64,000 nt of DNA. Source: Streptomyces sp. NBC_01217. GTDB lineage: Bacteria; Actinomycetota; Actinomycetes; Streptomycetales; Streptomycetaceae. The notes under the pieces were generated by a model. The model made no database searches. It worked only from the letters and a program-made list of their open reading frames with translations, and had not been told where the DNA came from. A program made the translations under genes and the position numbers. Every line of letters begins with the position of its first letter. Position 1 is the first letter of the stretch. Of this stretch, positions 26,786 to 35,162 are shown in pieces. The DNA lies in the NCBI RefSeq assembly GCF_035994185.1, contig NZ_CP108538.1, positions 3,782,001 through 3,846,000 on the forward strand, in the 5' to 3' direction.

Positions 26786-27504
26786 AACGCGAAGCCCGAA
26801 AGGGTGAAGGCGACTGCCAGGAGGATGAAGGGCCGACTACGGATGACCGAGTCACTGCCGCTGGTCTCCGGTGCCGGAGCGGGTGTTTGGGGCCAGGGCG
26901 CCCGCAGTGCGAGGGCGTGGGCGTGGGCGGGGATGGTGACGAGGGCGAGGATCGCAGCGAGGACGGCGTAGGTGGTGCGCCAGTCGAGGTGGTCGGCGAG
27001 AGTGGCGGTCAGGGGTGCGAAGAAGGTGCTGGCCAGACCTCCGGCGAGGGTGACGATCGTGAGGGCGCGGACGCGGTCGGCGCCCCACCAGCGCGTGAGT
27101 GCGGCGAACGCCGGCTGGTAGAACGTCGCGGCCATGGCGAAGCCCGCAAAGATCCAGGCGCCGGTGAAAACAACCAGGTTGGGTGCACAGGCCAGGGCAA
27201 GCACAGAGAGAACTGCGAGAACGGATCCTGCGGTCATTACAGCCCGTGGCCCCCGGTGGTCCAGGAGGCGACCAACGGGGATCTCCGCCGCAGCCGAGAC
27301 GAGAAGTCCCAGGGAAAATGCGGCGGTGGCGCCGCCAGTGGACCAACCTGTGTCAGCGGTCAGGTACGGCAGCAGGACGGGAAAGGCGTAGTAGACGATG
27401 CCCCAGCCAGTGATCTGGGTGGCGCACAGTGCGGGCAGAGCGGCGCGTGGCCGCGACCGGAGGTGGACTCCTGTCGCGGCCACGTCGCTCGGGGCGCTGG
27501 TCAC
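26740..27504 (-). pseudogene. MFS transporter, C-terminally truncated
   Basis: This 254-codon frame has about seven membrane helices (ITGWGIVYYAFPVLLPYL, AAFSLGLLVSAAAEIPVGRLLDHRG with the MFS loop motif, up to FILLAVAFTLSGFALYAV). A normal MFS protein has 12 helices and ~400 residues. At about 26785, within helix 7, the sequence switches to antitoxin DNA and ends in a short unrelated tail. Its start lies 9 bp after the FAD-enzyme stop, so it was co-transcribed with that arsenic-cluster gene. Confidence 0.75.
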
Positions 27505-27513
27505 GGCTGCCGG

Positions 27514-28881
27514 TCAGCAGCCGCCGGAAGTGGCTGCGGGAGCGCCGATGCCGATCTGGAGCGTGGCCGGGGCGGCGCAGCAGCCGCCGCCGTCACCCTC
27601 GGTCTGTGCGCCGTTCGGGGCGTCGAAGAGTCCGGCGCCGCCGCAGACGCCGGTGTCAGGCAGGGTCAGTTCGACGCGCTCGGCCGCCTCCTGGTCTCCG
27701 GCGAGGGCGGCGGCGATGGAACGGACCTGCTCGTATCCGGTCATGGCGAGGAAGGTCGGGGCGCGGCCGTAGGACTTCATGCCGACGACGTACACGTCCC
27801 GCTCCGGGTGGGCCAGTTCCTTGGCGCCGTGCGGGTAGACCGTGCCGCAGGAGTGCTGGTTGGGGTCGATCAGCGGGGCCAGCTCCACCGGAGCCTGAAG
27901 GCGCTCGTCCAGGTTCAGACGCAGCTCGGACAGGACATCGGTGTCGGGGCGGAAGCCGGTCAGGGCGATGACCTCGTCAACCGGGTCGAGGCGACGGCCG
28001 TCCTCGGCGACGAGCACCAGCTGGTCGCCGGACTTCTCCGTGGCCAGGGTGCGGAAGCCGGTGACCGCGTCGGCGTATCCGTTGTCGACAGCCGCCTTTG
28101 CGGCGAGCCCGAGGGCGCCCCGGGCGGGGAGCTGGTCGGCGGTGCCGCCACCGAAGGTGGAACCGCTGATGCCACGCCGCAGAATCCACACGGCATGGGT
28201 ACCGGGGACGTCCTTGGCAAGGTCCGCCAAGTACGCGAGGGCGGTGAAGGCGGAGGCGCCGGAACCGATGACAGCAGTGCGCTTTCCTGCGTAACGGGCG
28301 CGGACGGCCGGGCTCTTGAGGTCGGGCACGCGATAGGAGATGCGCTCGGCTGCCGCGTGCTCGCCCAAAGCGGGGAGGCCGTCGCCGCCAATGGGGCTGG
28401 GCGTGGTCCAGGTACCAGAGGCGTCAATGACTGCGCGGACGGTGATCCGCTCCTGCGTACCGTCCGCAAACGCGATGTGGACCGTGAAGGGCTGCTCGTG
28501 GCGGTCGGCGTCGACGACGCGGTCGCGGCCGAGGCGGGAGACACCCGTGACCCGGGCGCCGTAACGAACCCTGTCGCCGAGCACGTCGGCGAGCGGCTGG
28601 AGGTACTTCTCGGCCCAGTCCCCGCCCGACGGGTAGGTGGCGCCGTCGGGTGCGGTCCAGCCGGTGGGGGCGAGGAGCTTCTCGGCGGCCGGATCGACGA
28701 GCTCGGACCAGGTGGAGAACAGCCGTACGTGACTCCACTCGCGCACCGCACTGGCAGCACGCGGACCAGCTTCCAGGACCAGGGGCTCGATGCCGCGCTC
28801 AACAAGGTGGGCTGCGGCTGCCAGGCCGATGGGTCCGGCCCCGATCACCACGGTGGGCAGGGCGGCGGTGTGCGCGTTCAC
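27514..28881 (-). CDS. FAD/NAD(P)-dependent oxidoreductase with Cys-rich tail (arsenic-associated)
   Basis: This 455-residue flavoprotein has an N-terminal FAD site VVIGAGPIGLAAAAHLVERG, a second nucleotide site TAVIGSGASAFTALAYL near residue 208, and EVIALTGFRPDTDVL. The last ~45 residues form a Cys-rich tail (GVCGGAGLF ... GGGCCAAP ... SGGC) unusual for the fold and well suited to bind arsenite or another soft metal. GTG 28881 has AAGGGGAG upstream; the open frame to 28965 crosses an operator-like repeat. It is divergent from arsO, so both promoters share that repeat. The exact reaction is unknown. Confidence 0.8.
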   Translation of the reverse strand: MNAHTAALPTVVIGAGPIGLAAAAHLVERGIEPLVLEAGPRAASAVREWSHVRLFSTWSELVDPAAEKLLAPTGWTAPDGATYPSGGDWAEKYLQPLADVLGDRVRYGARVTGVSRLGRDRVVDADRHEQPFTVHIAFADGTQERITVRAVIDASGTWTTPSPIGGDGLPALGEHAAAERISYRVPDLKSPAVRARYAGKRTAVIGSGASAFTALAYLADLAKDVPGTHAVWILRRGISGSTFGGGTADQLPARGALGLAAKAAVDNGYADAVTGFRTLATEKSGDQLVLVAEDGRRLDPVDEVIALTGFRPDTDVLSELRLNLDERLQAPVELAPLIDPNQHSCGTVYPHGAKELAHPERDVYVVGMKSYGRAPTFLAMTGYEQVRSIAAALAGDQEAAERVELTLPDTGVCGGAGLFDAPNGAQTEGDGGGCCAAPATLQIGIGAPAATSGGC

Positions 28882-28941
28882 GATGACTCCCCTTTTGCTT
28901 CGACATCCGTCGATGACTTGCACGGCCAGCATTGCACCTGC

Positions 28942-28973
28942 TTCGATATACGTCAACATAGACATTCATCGAA
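28942..28973. promoter_or_regulatory. ArsR-type operator, arsO / FAD-enzyme divergent promoter
   Basis: A 32-bp imperfect palindrome has outer arms TTCGAT / ATCGAA and inner GTC / GAC around the core GTCAACATAGAC. The same length and core recur at 30067-30098 before arsR. It lies between the divergent starts at 28881 and 28988. Assignment to the adjacent ArsR is inferred from the repeat. Confidence 0.7.
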
Positions 28974-28987
28974 GCAGGGATGGATTC

Positions 28988-30046
28988 ATGGAACAGCTCA
29001 ACGTCGCGGTGATCGGTGGCGGACAGTCCGGCCTTGCTGCCGCATACGCACTGCGCAGTCGCGGCCTGACCCCCGTGGTGCTTGAGGCATCCGATCAGAC
29101 AGCGGGGTCCTGGCCTTGCTACTACGACAGCCTTACGCTTTTCTCGCCCGCCCGGTACAGCTCCCTTCCCGGCCTGCCCTTCGGCGGCGACGGGGACCGG
29201 TACCCACGCCGTGACGAGGTCGTCGAGTACCTCCTTCGTTACGCCGACCACCTGGACGCCGACATCCGCACAGGGCACCGGGTCAGGCAGGTTCGCAGTG
29301 CGGACCACGGCTTCGCCCTCACCCTGGAGAACGGCAGCGAACTGGCCGCGCGCGGCGTGATCGCCGCCACTGGCGGCTTCGGATACCCGAACCTGCCGAC
29401 ACTGCCGGGCCTCGACACGTACACGGGGCAGCTACTGCACGTGAAGGACTACCGCTCCCCAGAAGCATTCACGGCGCAGCGGGTCGTGGTGGTGGGGGCG
29501 GGCAATTCCGCGATCCAGGTGGCCACCGAACTGGCCTCCCGCGCCAGTGTCACGCTGGCCAGCCGCGCGCCGGTGAAGTGGTTCAAGCAGCGCCCGCTGG
29601 GCGGCCGTGACCTGCACTTCTGGCTCAGGATCACGGGCCTGGACATCGCGCCGCTGGGCCGGTTCATGCCCGATCCGCCCACCATGGCGGTCATCGACGA
29701 CGGCCGGTATCGGGGCGCCCTCGACTCGGGCAGGCCCGAGCGCCGATCCCTGTTCACCGCGATCGAGGGCGCCAAGGTGACCTGGGAGGACGGAGTGAGC
29801 GAGAGCATCGATGCGATCATCCTCGCCACCGGATATCGCCCAGACCTCGAATACCTCGCCCCGCTCGGCGCACTCGACGAGGACGGCTGCCCACGCCACC
29901 GGGACGGAACATCCCTCACCCACCCCGGGCTCGGCTTCGTCGGCCTTGAGTGGCAGCGCAGCCTGTCCTCCGCCTCCCTGCGCGGCGTCGGCCGCGACGC
30001 CGACCGCGTCGCCCGCCGCCTGACCAAGCACCTCGCCCGCACCTGA
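28988..30046 (+). CDS. arsO: ArsO-type flavin monooxygenase
   Basis: This 352-residue protein has VAVIGGGQSGLAAAYALRSRG at the N-terminus (FAD), the LTLFSPARYSSLPGL segment typical of ArsO/FMO-like proteins, VVVVGAGNSAIQVATELA near residue 161 (NADPH) and AIILATGYRPDLEYL (FMO ATG motif). ArsO genes occur in Streptomyces ars operons; a role in arsenic oxidation or efflux assistance is proposed but not settled. ATG 28988 follows a GCAGGGATGG sequence. An ArsR-type operator lies immediately upstream and arsR follows downstream. Confidence 0.82.
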   Translation: MEQLNVAVIGGGQSGLAAAYALRSRGLTPVVLEASDQTAGSWPCYYDSLTLFSPARYSSLPGLPFGGDGDRYPRRDEVVEYLLRYADHLDADIRTGHRVRQVRSADHGFALTLENGSELAARGVIAATGGFGYPNLPTLPGLDTYTGQLLHVKDYRSPEAFTAQRVVVVGAGNSAIQVATELASRASVTLASRAPVKWFKQRPLGGRDLHFWLRITGLDIAPLGRFMPDPPTMAVIDDGRYRGALDSGRPERRSLFTAIEGAKVTWEDGVSESIDAIILATGYRPDLEYLAPLGALDEDGCPRHRDGTSLTHPGLGFVGLEWQRSLSSASLRGVGRDADRVARRLTKHLART

Positions 30047-30066
30047 CCGCACACCTGGGTGACTAG

Positions 30067-30098
30067 TTCGATGTGTGTCAACATAGACATATGTCGAA
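30067..30098. promoter_or_regulatory. ArsR-type operator overlapping the arsR start codon
   Basis: A 32-bp palindrome with arms TTCGA / TCGAA (extended TTCGAYRTRTGTC half-sites) shares the GTCAACATAGAC core with the arsO operator. The arsR ATG at 30091 lies inside it and no Shine-Dalgarno sequence precedes the start, suggesting a leaderless, autorepressed transcript. Confidence 0.7.
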
Positions 30099-30447
30099 TG
30101 TGAAGGCGTTGCCCGTGCTGGAGCCCGTGGTCGCGCCGTGCTGCCCGCCGATGACCGAGCGCGCTCTGACCGCCGAGGAGGCCGTACGGACGGCCGCGAT
30201 GTTCAAAGCGCTCGGCGATCCGGTCCGGCTGCGCCTGTTCTCGCTGGTGGCCTCGCATGAGGGCGGCGAAGCCTGCGTGTGCGACATCTCCGACGTGGGT
30301 GTCTCCCAGCCGACCGTGTCCCACCACCTGAAGAAGCTCAAGGAAGCCGGCCTGCTCTCCTCGGAGCGGCGCGGCACCTGGGTCTACTACCGCGTCGAGC
30401 CGTCCGTCCTGGCCTCGATGGGCCAGATGCTGGCGTCGCAGAGCTGA
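30091..30447 (+). CDS. arsR: ArsR-family arsenic-responsive repressor (ArsR1)
   Basis: This 118-residue winged-helix protein contains MFKALGDPVRLRLFSLV, the metal-site EACVCDIS (a CxC on the recognition-side helix, as in arsenite-responsive ArsR) and VSQPTVSHHLKKLKEAGLLSSERRG (DNA-recognition helix and wing). An extra vicinal pair, PCCPP, is present near the N-terminus. It would repress arsO and the divergent FAD gene through the two 32-bp palindromes and release them on As(III) binding. Confidence 0.9.
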   Translation: MSNVKALPVLEPVVAPCCPPMTERALTAEEAVRTAAMFKALGDPVRLRLFSLVASHEGGEACVCDISDVGVSQPTVSHHLKKLKEAGLLSSERRGTWVYYRVEPSVLASMGQMLASQS

Positions 30448-31015
30448 CCCCACTCAGCCTCGGCAAGCGGGACGCGCCGGAGGGCGATGACGACACGGTG
30501 CCCGGGCCAAAGCGCAGGCGTCGTTCCGCAGCGGTCGACATCGTCCATGCCCACGTAAGAGGTTCCCCACAGCTCCGGGTCGACGCAGCAGGCCCCCCTG
30601 CCTCCACTGTGGGCGGCGCCCGGCGTACACCATCCTCACCAGCCCAGTCGTCCCGACCTGGCCACACCGGCACCTCCGTGTCCTGCTCCAACGATCCGGT
30701 CAGCGCTTGACCACAGGCAGCACCGCGAGAGTGAGTCACATCGAGTTTTTTGCCCGCACGCCCTTCTGCGCAGATGAAGTGCGCACCCGCGTCGCGCTGC
30801 GGACGAAGCGACTGACCCAGTCGGCCGTCAGGGGAACGTCAGACGGGAGCTTCCCCCTCCACGACGACAGAGCGACGACAGATGTTCCCCCACATGTCAC
30901 CCGCGCGCACTATAGATCGTCAAACATCTATATTCCCGGCTGTCGATTGATATGTGGTGCCCGTCGGCACCCGTCGCGGTACGGCCTTTCGGTCTCGGTA
31001 CTTCAGGGGAGCAAA
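30448..31015. other. Intergenic region upstream of the orphan pstS
   Basis: No gene is supported in the first ~460 bp; the open frames have no start signal or recognisable product. The last 110 bp hold the inverted repeat described at 30911-30932 and a promoter-like AT-richer stretch. Confidence 0.5.
30911..30932. promoter_or_regulatory. ATAGAT-type inverted repeat before the orphan pstS
   Basis: TATAGAT and ATCTATA arms (7 bp, perfect) flank an 8-bp spacer, 84 bp upstream of the pstS-like start. The same ATAGAT/ATCTAT half-sites occur before arsC2 and in the pst-phoX intergenic region, pointing to a common regulator, probably an ArsR protein. Confidence 0.6.
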
Positions 31016-32134
31016 GTGCGGCGTCACCGTGGAAACGGACGGATCGGGTGGGCAGTTGCAGGCGTGGCCGCCTGCCTGTTGTCGGCTGCTTGTGACTCGG
31101 GCGACTCCGCCACCGGCACACATCCGGCAGTCGAGCACGCCGGGGCCGGGTTTGACTGCGCTGCCGAAGGCCAACTGCCCGGATCCGGGTCCACGGCCCA
31201 GCAGAACGCCATGGAGTACTGGATCGATCACTACCAACGCGCCTGTCCAGGTGTGCAGGTTGCGTACAACGCGTTGGGTTCGGGCGCCGGCGTGGCCCAG
31301 TTCCTCCGCGGTGCGACAAGATTCGGCGGCACCGACAGTGCACTGGATCCCGAGGAGATCGAGTGGTCCGCAGATGTCTGCCCCGGCGGCCATGCCATTG
31401 ATGTTCCGATGGCCGGCGGCCCGATTGCGATCGGCTACAACGTTTCCGGAGTCGACGAACTGGTGCTGGACGCGAAGACGTTGGCGAAGATCTTCGACGC
31501 GCGGATCACCTCCTGGAACGATCCTGACATCCAGCGGCTGAATCCCGATGCAAGGCTCCCTTCGCTGCCCATACGCGCGGTGCACCGGTCGGACGGATCC
31601 GGCACCACACAGAACTTGAATGCCTATCTTGCGGGAGCCGCCGGCCGGGAGTGGCCGCATCCGGTGGTGAAGTCCTGGCAGGGCAAGGGAGGTGAATCAG
31701 CGAGCGGGTCAACCGCCGTTGCCCGGCAGGTTCTGTCGCAGGACGGCTCGATCGGGTACTTCGAGCTGTCGTTCGCCGCCTCCTTCAAGATCAGTACCGT
31801 AAGGATCGACACGGGTGCGTCCCGGCCCGTCGGTCCCGCTCCCAAGACAGCCTCGGCAGGGATGGGCGAAGCCCGGGTCGCCGGTAAGGGCAAGGACCTG
31901 ACTCTGGAGTTCGACTACGGGACCGCTGCTGCGGGGGCGTATCCGATCGTCCTGATCACGTACGAGATCGTGTGCGACACGGGAAACGACGCAGCTACCC
32001 TCCCCGCCTTGAAGTCCTTTCTGTCCTACACCGCCAGTAAGGAGGGGCAGAAGATCCTTCCCGGCATCCACTACGCGCCACTTCCTCAGACCGTTGCCGA
32101 CCAGGTGCGTGAGGTGATTCGCACGCTGTCTTGA
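31016..32134 (+). CDS. Orphan PstS-like phosphate-binding lipoprotein
   Basis: This 372-residue substrate-binding protein starts at GTG 31016 (AGGGGAGCAAA upstream). It has a lipoprotein signal with lipobox LSAAC (Cys26), GSGSTAQQNAMEYW (anion-binding loop), FGGTDSAL, IPVS-equivalent PIAIGYNV, ITSWNDPDIQ and HRSDGSGTTQNLNAYL (second anion-binding loop). It lacks its own permease and would need to feed the PstCAB of this island or a chromosomal one. It is flanked by arsR and arsO2 and preceded by an ATAGAT repeat. The distant relationship to the operon PstS (42906) suggests a different affinity or anion selectivity. Confidence 0.82.
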   Translation: MRRHRGNGRIGWAVAGVAACLLSAACDSGDSATGTHPAVEHAGAGFDCAAEGQLPGSGSTAQQNAMEYWIDHYQRACPGVQVAYNALGSGAGVAQFLRGATRFGGTDSALDPEEIEWSADVCPGGHAIDVPMAGGPIAIGYNVSGVDELVLDAKTLAKIFDARITSWNDPDIQRLNPDARLPSLPIRAVHRSDGSGTTQNLNAYLAGAAGREWPHPVVKSWQGKGGESASGSTAVARQVLSQDGSIGYFELSFAASFKISTVRIDTGASRPVGPAPKTASAGMGEARVAGKGKDLTLEFDYGTAAAGAYPIVLITYEIVCDTGNDAATLPALKSFLSYTASKEGQKILPGIHYAPLPQTVADQVREVIRTLS

Positions 32135-32190
32135 CGACCCGCTCCTGTGCCGAGCCGCTCACGACACTCGAACGCACCTCGCGGACGCCA

Positions 32191-33246
32191 TCAGTCCAGC
32201 AGATCGGCGACCTGGCGCACGGCGTCCCGGGCGGCACGACCCACGCCGATAAGCGTGGCAGAGGCGGGGCCGGTCCAGTCGCCGTAGCCGAGCAAGTGGA
32301 GACGGGGTTCACCGATCGCCTGGGTGCCGTCGGTGGGGATGTGGCCCCGCGGTCCGCGCAGTCCCAGGGGTGCGAGGTGAGCGAGGGCGGGACGGAAGCC
32401 GGTGCACCAGATGACGGCGTCGGCGTCGGCTCGTGTTCCATCGGCCCATTCGACTCCATTGGTGGTGAGCCGGGTGAACATCGGGGACGTTTTCAGGAGT
32501 CCTGCGTCGCGTGCTTCCCGCACCGGTGGTACGGCGACGATGTCGCCCAGTGAACCCACGCCCCCGGTGTCGGCCGCACCCGCGTCGAGGGCGCGACGGC
32601 GGGCGGTGGCGGTGTCGAAGAGCGCGCGGCCGTCGATGTCGTCGGCGAGGAACCGGGGCGGACGCCGGGTGACCCACGTCAGCTCGGTGCTGTACGCAAG
32701 GTCAGCGGCTACTTGAGCACCGGAGTTGCCACCGCCGACGACGATGACGCGCTGCCCGGCGAAGTCCGTCGGACTGCGGTACTCCACGGTGTGGAGTTGG
32801 CGGCCGGTGAAGAGATCCATGCCGGGGACGGTGGGGAGGAAGGGCCGCCACCAGGTTCCGCTGGCGCTGATCACGGCGCGTGCCAACCAGGCGCCGGAGT
32901 CGGACGTGACGCACAGGTGCGGTCCGTCGCGGTGGACGCCGCGGACCTGCACGGGGCGGTGGATGGGGAGTTCGTAGCGCTGTTCGTACGCGTTGAGGTA
33001 CTGAACGACGTGGGCGGCGTCCGGATAGGTCTCGCCGGGCTGGTTCGGCATCGGGCGGCCGGGCAGTGAGGAGTAGGCGGCCGGGGAAAACAGGTGCAGC
33101 GAGTCCCAGGCGTGCTGCCAGGCGCCGCCCGCCCCGGCCTGGGCATCGAGGATGACGAAGTCCAGGCCGAGGCGGCGCAGGTGGTAGCCGGCGGCGAGTC
33201 CTGCCTGGCCGCCGCCGATCACCACCACATCGATGCGTGACGTCAT
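32191..33246 (-). CDS. arsO: ArsO-type flavin monooxygenase (second copy)
   Basis: This 351-residue paralogue of arsO has VVVIGGGQAGLAAGYHLRRLG, LHLFSPAAYSSLPGRP, VIVVGGGNSGAQVAADLA and AVIWCTGFRPALAHL. ATG 33246 overlaps the acr3 stop (TCATGA), making it the last gene of the leftward arsR-acr3-arsO operon. That gene set, with arsC and a thioredoxin reductase nearby, matches the Streptomyces plasmid pHZ227 arsenic cluster (arsR, arsB, arsO, arsC, arsT). The frame remains open far upstream only as a shadow of acr3. Confidence 0.85.
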   Translation of the reverse strand: MTSRIDVVVIGGGQAGLAAGYHLRRLGLDFVILDAQAGAGGAWQHAWDSLHLFSPAAYSSLPGRPMPNQPGETYPDAAHVVQYLNAYEQRYELPIHRPVQVRGVHRDGPHLCVTSDSGAWLARAVISASGTWWRPFLPTVPGMDLFTGRQLHTVEYRSPTDFAGQRVIVVGGGNSGAQVAADLAYSTELTWVTRRPPRFLADDIDGRALFDTATARRRALDAGAADTGGVGSLGDIVAVPPVREARDAGLLKTSPMFTRLTTNGVEWADGTRADADAVIWCTGFRPALAHLAPLGLRGPRGHIPTDGTQAIGEPRLHLLGYGDWTGPASATLIGVGRAARDAVRQVADLLD

Positions 33247-34346
33247 GAACCCAGCTGTGACGCTGCGAACTTCTTGCGCCAGGCCAGGGAGACGTAGACG
33301 AGTGCGACCAGCACCGGGACCTCGATGAGAGGGCCGACGACTCCGGAGAGCGCCTGGCCGGAGGTGACGCCGAAGGTGGCGATGGCTACCGCGATCGCGA
33401 GTTCGAAGTTGTTGCCCGCCGCCGTGAAGGCCAGCGTCGCGGTGCGGTCGTAGTTCAGGCCGAGGCCCTTGCCAAGGGCGAAGGTGCCGAACCACATCAC
33501 GGCGAAGTAGACGAGGAGCGGCAGGGCGATGCGTACGACGTCCAGCGGCTGCGAGGTGATCGTCTTTCCCTGCAGTGCGAAGAGGATGACGATCGTGAAC
33601 AGCAGGCCGTAGAGCGCCCAGGGGCCGATCTTCGGCAGGAAGTTGGACTCGTAACGCTCGCGGCCGAGCTTCTTCTCGCCGATCCGCCGGGTCAGGAAGC
33701 CCGCCAGCAGCGGCACACCCAGGAAGATGACGACGTTCAGCGCGATCTTCCACATCGAGATGTCGAGCTTCTCGCCGTCTCCGAGGCCGAGCCAGCCGGG
33801 CAGCAGGTCGAGGTAGAGCCAGCCCAGGAGACCGAAGGCGATGACCTGGAAGACCGAGTTGAGGGCGACCAGTACGGCGGCGGCTTCGCGGTCGCCGCAG
33901 GCCAGGTCGTTCCAGATGATGACCATGGCGATGCAGCGGGCGAGCCCGACGATGATCAGGCCGGTGCGGTATTCGGGCAGGTCGGGAAGGAAGATCCAGG
34001 CCAGCGCGAACATGACGGCCGGGCCGACGATCCAGTTGATGACGAGCGACGACACCATGAGCTTCTTGTCGCCGGTGACGGCGTCGAGCTTGTCGTAGCG
34101 GACCTTCGCCAGGACCGGGTACATCATGATCAGCAGGCCGACGGCGATCGGCAGGGAGATACCACCGATCTCGACCTTGGCCAGGGCGTCGTTCAGGCCG
34201 GGGATCAGCCGGCCGAGACCGAGCCCGAGGCCCATGGCGATCAGGATCCACACGGCCAGGAACCGGTCCAGTGTGGAGAGCTTTGCGACAACCGAGTCTT
34301 CCCCTTGCTCTGTGCGTGGGGTGGTGGTCGGTTCGGTGCTGGTCAC
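33243..34346 (-). CDS. acr3: ACR3-family arsenite efflux permease
   Basis: This 367-residue membrane protein has about ten helices. The conserved ACR3 segments GLARCIAMVIIWNDLACGD (with the Cys needed for As(III) transport) and TLAFTAAGNNFELAIAVAIATFG are both present. It exports arsenite using the proton motive force. GTG 34346 overlaps the arsR stop (GTGA), and the gene overlaps arsO2 by 4 bp. It completes detoxification by expelling the As(III) made by the ArsC enzymes. Confidence 0.95.
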   Translation of the reverse strand: MTSTEPTTTPRTEQGEDSVVAKLSTLDRFLAVWILIAMGLGLGLGRLIPGLNDALAKVEIGGISLPIAVGLLIMMYPVLAKVRYDKLDAVTGDKKLMVSSLVINWIVGPAVMFALAWIFLPDLPEYRTGLIIVGLARCIAMVIIWNDLACGDREAAAVLVALNSVFQVIAFGLLGWLYLDLLPGWLGLGDGEKLDISMWKIALNVVIFLGVPLLAGFLTRRIGEKKLGRERYESNFLPKIGPWALYGLLFTIVILFALQGKTITSQPLDVVRIALPLLVYFAVMWFGTFALGKGLGLNYDRTATLAFTAAGNNFELAIAVAIATFGVTSGQALSGVVGPLIEVPVLVALVYVSLAWRKKFAASQLGS

Positions 34347-34657
34347 GGACAGGCCCTCTTCGTGTCGGTGGCTTGGGTGGCACGAGCAGCTGCAGCGAGG
34401 GTGGTGAAGGAGCCCGCCACAGCTTCGATGACGTCCGGGCGGAGCTTGTAATACGTGAAGCGTCCGCACGGCTCCGTCTCCACCACCCCGGCCTCGCGCA
34501 GCACGCGCAGGTGGTTGGAGAGGTTTGTCTGCTTGGCACCAGTCTCCTCGACCAGGTGCGTGGTGCAGAGCGTCTCGTGGGCGAGCAGGGTCACGATCTG
34601 GAGCCTGAGCGGGTCGGCCAGAACCCGAATCAGGTCAGTGTCGACTGACGTCATCAT
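34343..34657 (-). CDS. arsR: ArsR/SmtB-family repressor (ArsR2)
   Basis: This 104-residue winged-helix protein has IRVLADPLRLQIVTLLAHETLCTTHLVEETGAKQTNLSNHLRVLREAGVV. It lacks the CxC of ArsR1; its candidate ligands are Cys in ETLCTTHL, EPCGR and the C-terminal KRACP. It is therefore a different sensor subtype. It is first in the arsR-acr3-arsO operon and divergent from arsC1, with a perfect ACTGAT/ATCAGT repeat between them. Confidence 0.9.
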   Translation of the reverse strand: MMTSVDTDLIRVLADPLRLQIVTLLAHETLCTTHLVEETGAKQTNLSNHLRVLREAGVVETEPCGRFTYYKLRPDVIEAVAGSFTTLAAAARATQATDTKRACP

Positions 34658-34660
34658 GGA

Positions 34661-34680
34661 CTGATACTCTCACATCAGTG
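34661..34680. promoter_or_regulatory. Inverted repeat in the arsR2/arsC1 divergent promoter
   Basis: ACTGAT and ATCAGT arms (6 bp) are separated by 8 bp, just upstream of the arsR2 start and 69 bp before arsC1. It is a plausible ArsR2 operator controlling both directions. Its sequence differs from the ATAGAT and TTCGAT operators of the other two systems. Confidence 0.6.
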
Positions 34681-34748
34681 ACGGCTGACGCCACCGGGTG
34701 CTGACATCACTTGCACCTGATTCCACCGTGAGACAAGAGAGATCTCTG

Positions 34749-35162
34749 ATGTCCGACAAGCCTTCTGTGCTGTTCGTCTGTGTCCACAACGCCGGCCGTT
34801 CCCAGATGGCCGCTGCCTGGCTGACCCACCTGGCCGGGGACCGCGTCGAGGTCCGCTCTGCGGGGTCCAACCCCGGGGACGCCGTGAACCCCGCCGCAGT
34901 CGAGGCGATGGCCGAGGTCGGTATCGACATCTCCGCCGAGACCCCGAAGATCCTCACAGTGGACGCGGTCAAGGAGTCGGACGTCTGCATCACGATGGGC
35001 TGTGGCGACACCTGCCCGGTCTTCCCCGGCAAGCGCTACCTCGACTGGAAGCTCGACGACCCGGCCGGCCGGGGCGTCGAGGCCGTCCGCCCCATCCGCG
35101 ACGAGATCAAGACGATGGTTGAGGGCCTGATCAAGGAGATCGCCCCGGAGAAGACGGCATGA
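34749..35162 (+). CDS. arsC: Arsenate reductase, low-molecular-weight phosphatase type (ArsC1)
   Basis: This 137-residue protein has the catalytic loop CVHNAGR (Cys11-Arg17) and redox cysteines in the [10 protein letters not shown] segment (Cys85, Cys89), the thioredoxin-coupled ArsC layout. It reduces As(V) to As(III), passing the disulfide to thioredoxin. Its stop overlaps trxB (ATGA) and trxA follows, so the electron supply is encoded in the same operon. Confidence 0.95.
   Translation: MSDKPSVLFVCVHNAGRSQMAAAWLTHLAGDRVEVRSAGSNPGDAVNPAAVEAMAEVGIDISAETPKILTVDAVKESDVCITMGCGDTCPVFPGKRYLDWKLDDPAGRGVEAVRPIRDEIKTMVEGLIKEIAPEKTA

Noticed and set aside
26656..29085. 809-codon + strand frame across vapB/MFS/FAD genes
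   Set aside because: It spans three recognisable minus-strand genes and encodes low-complexity Gly/Asp-rich sequence; shadow frame.
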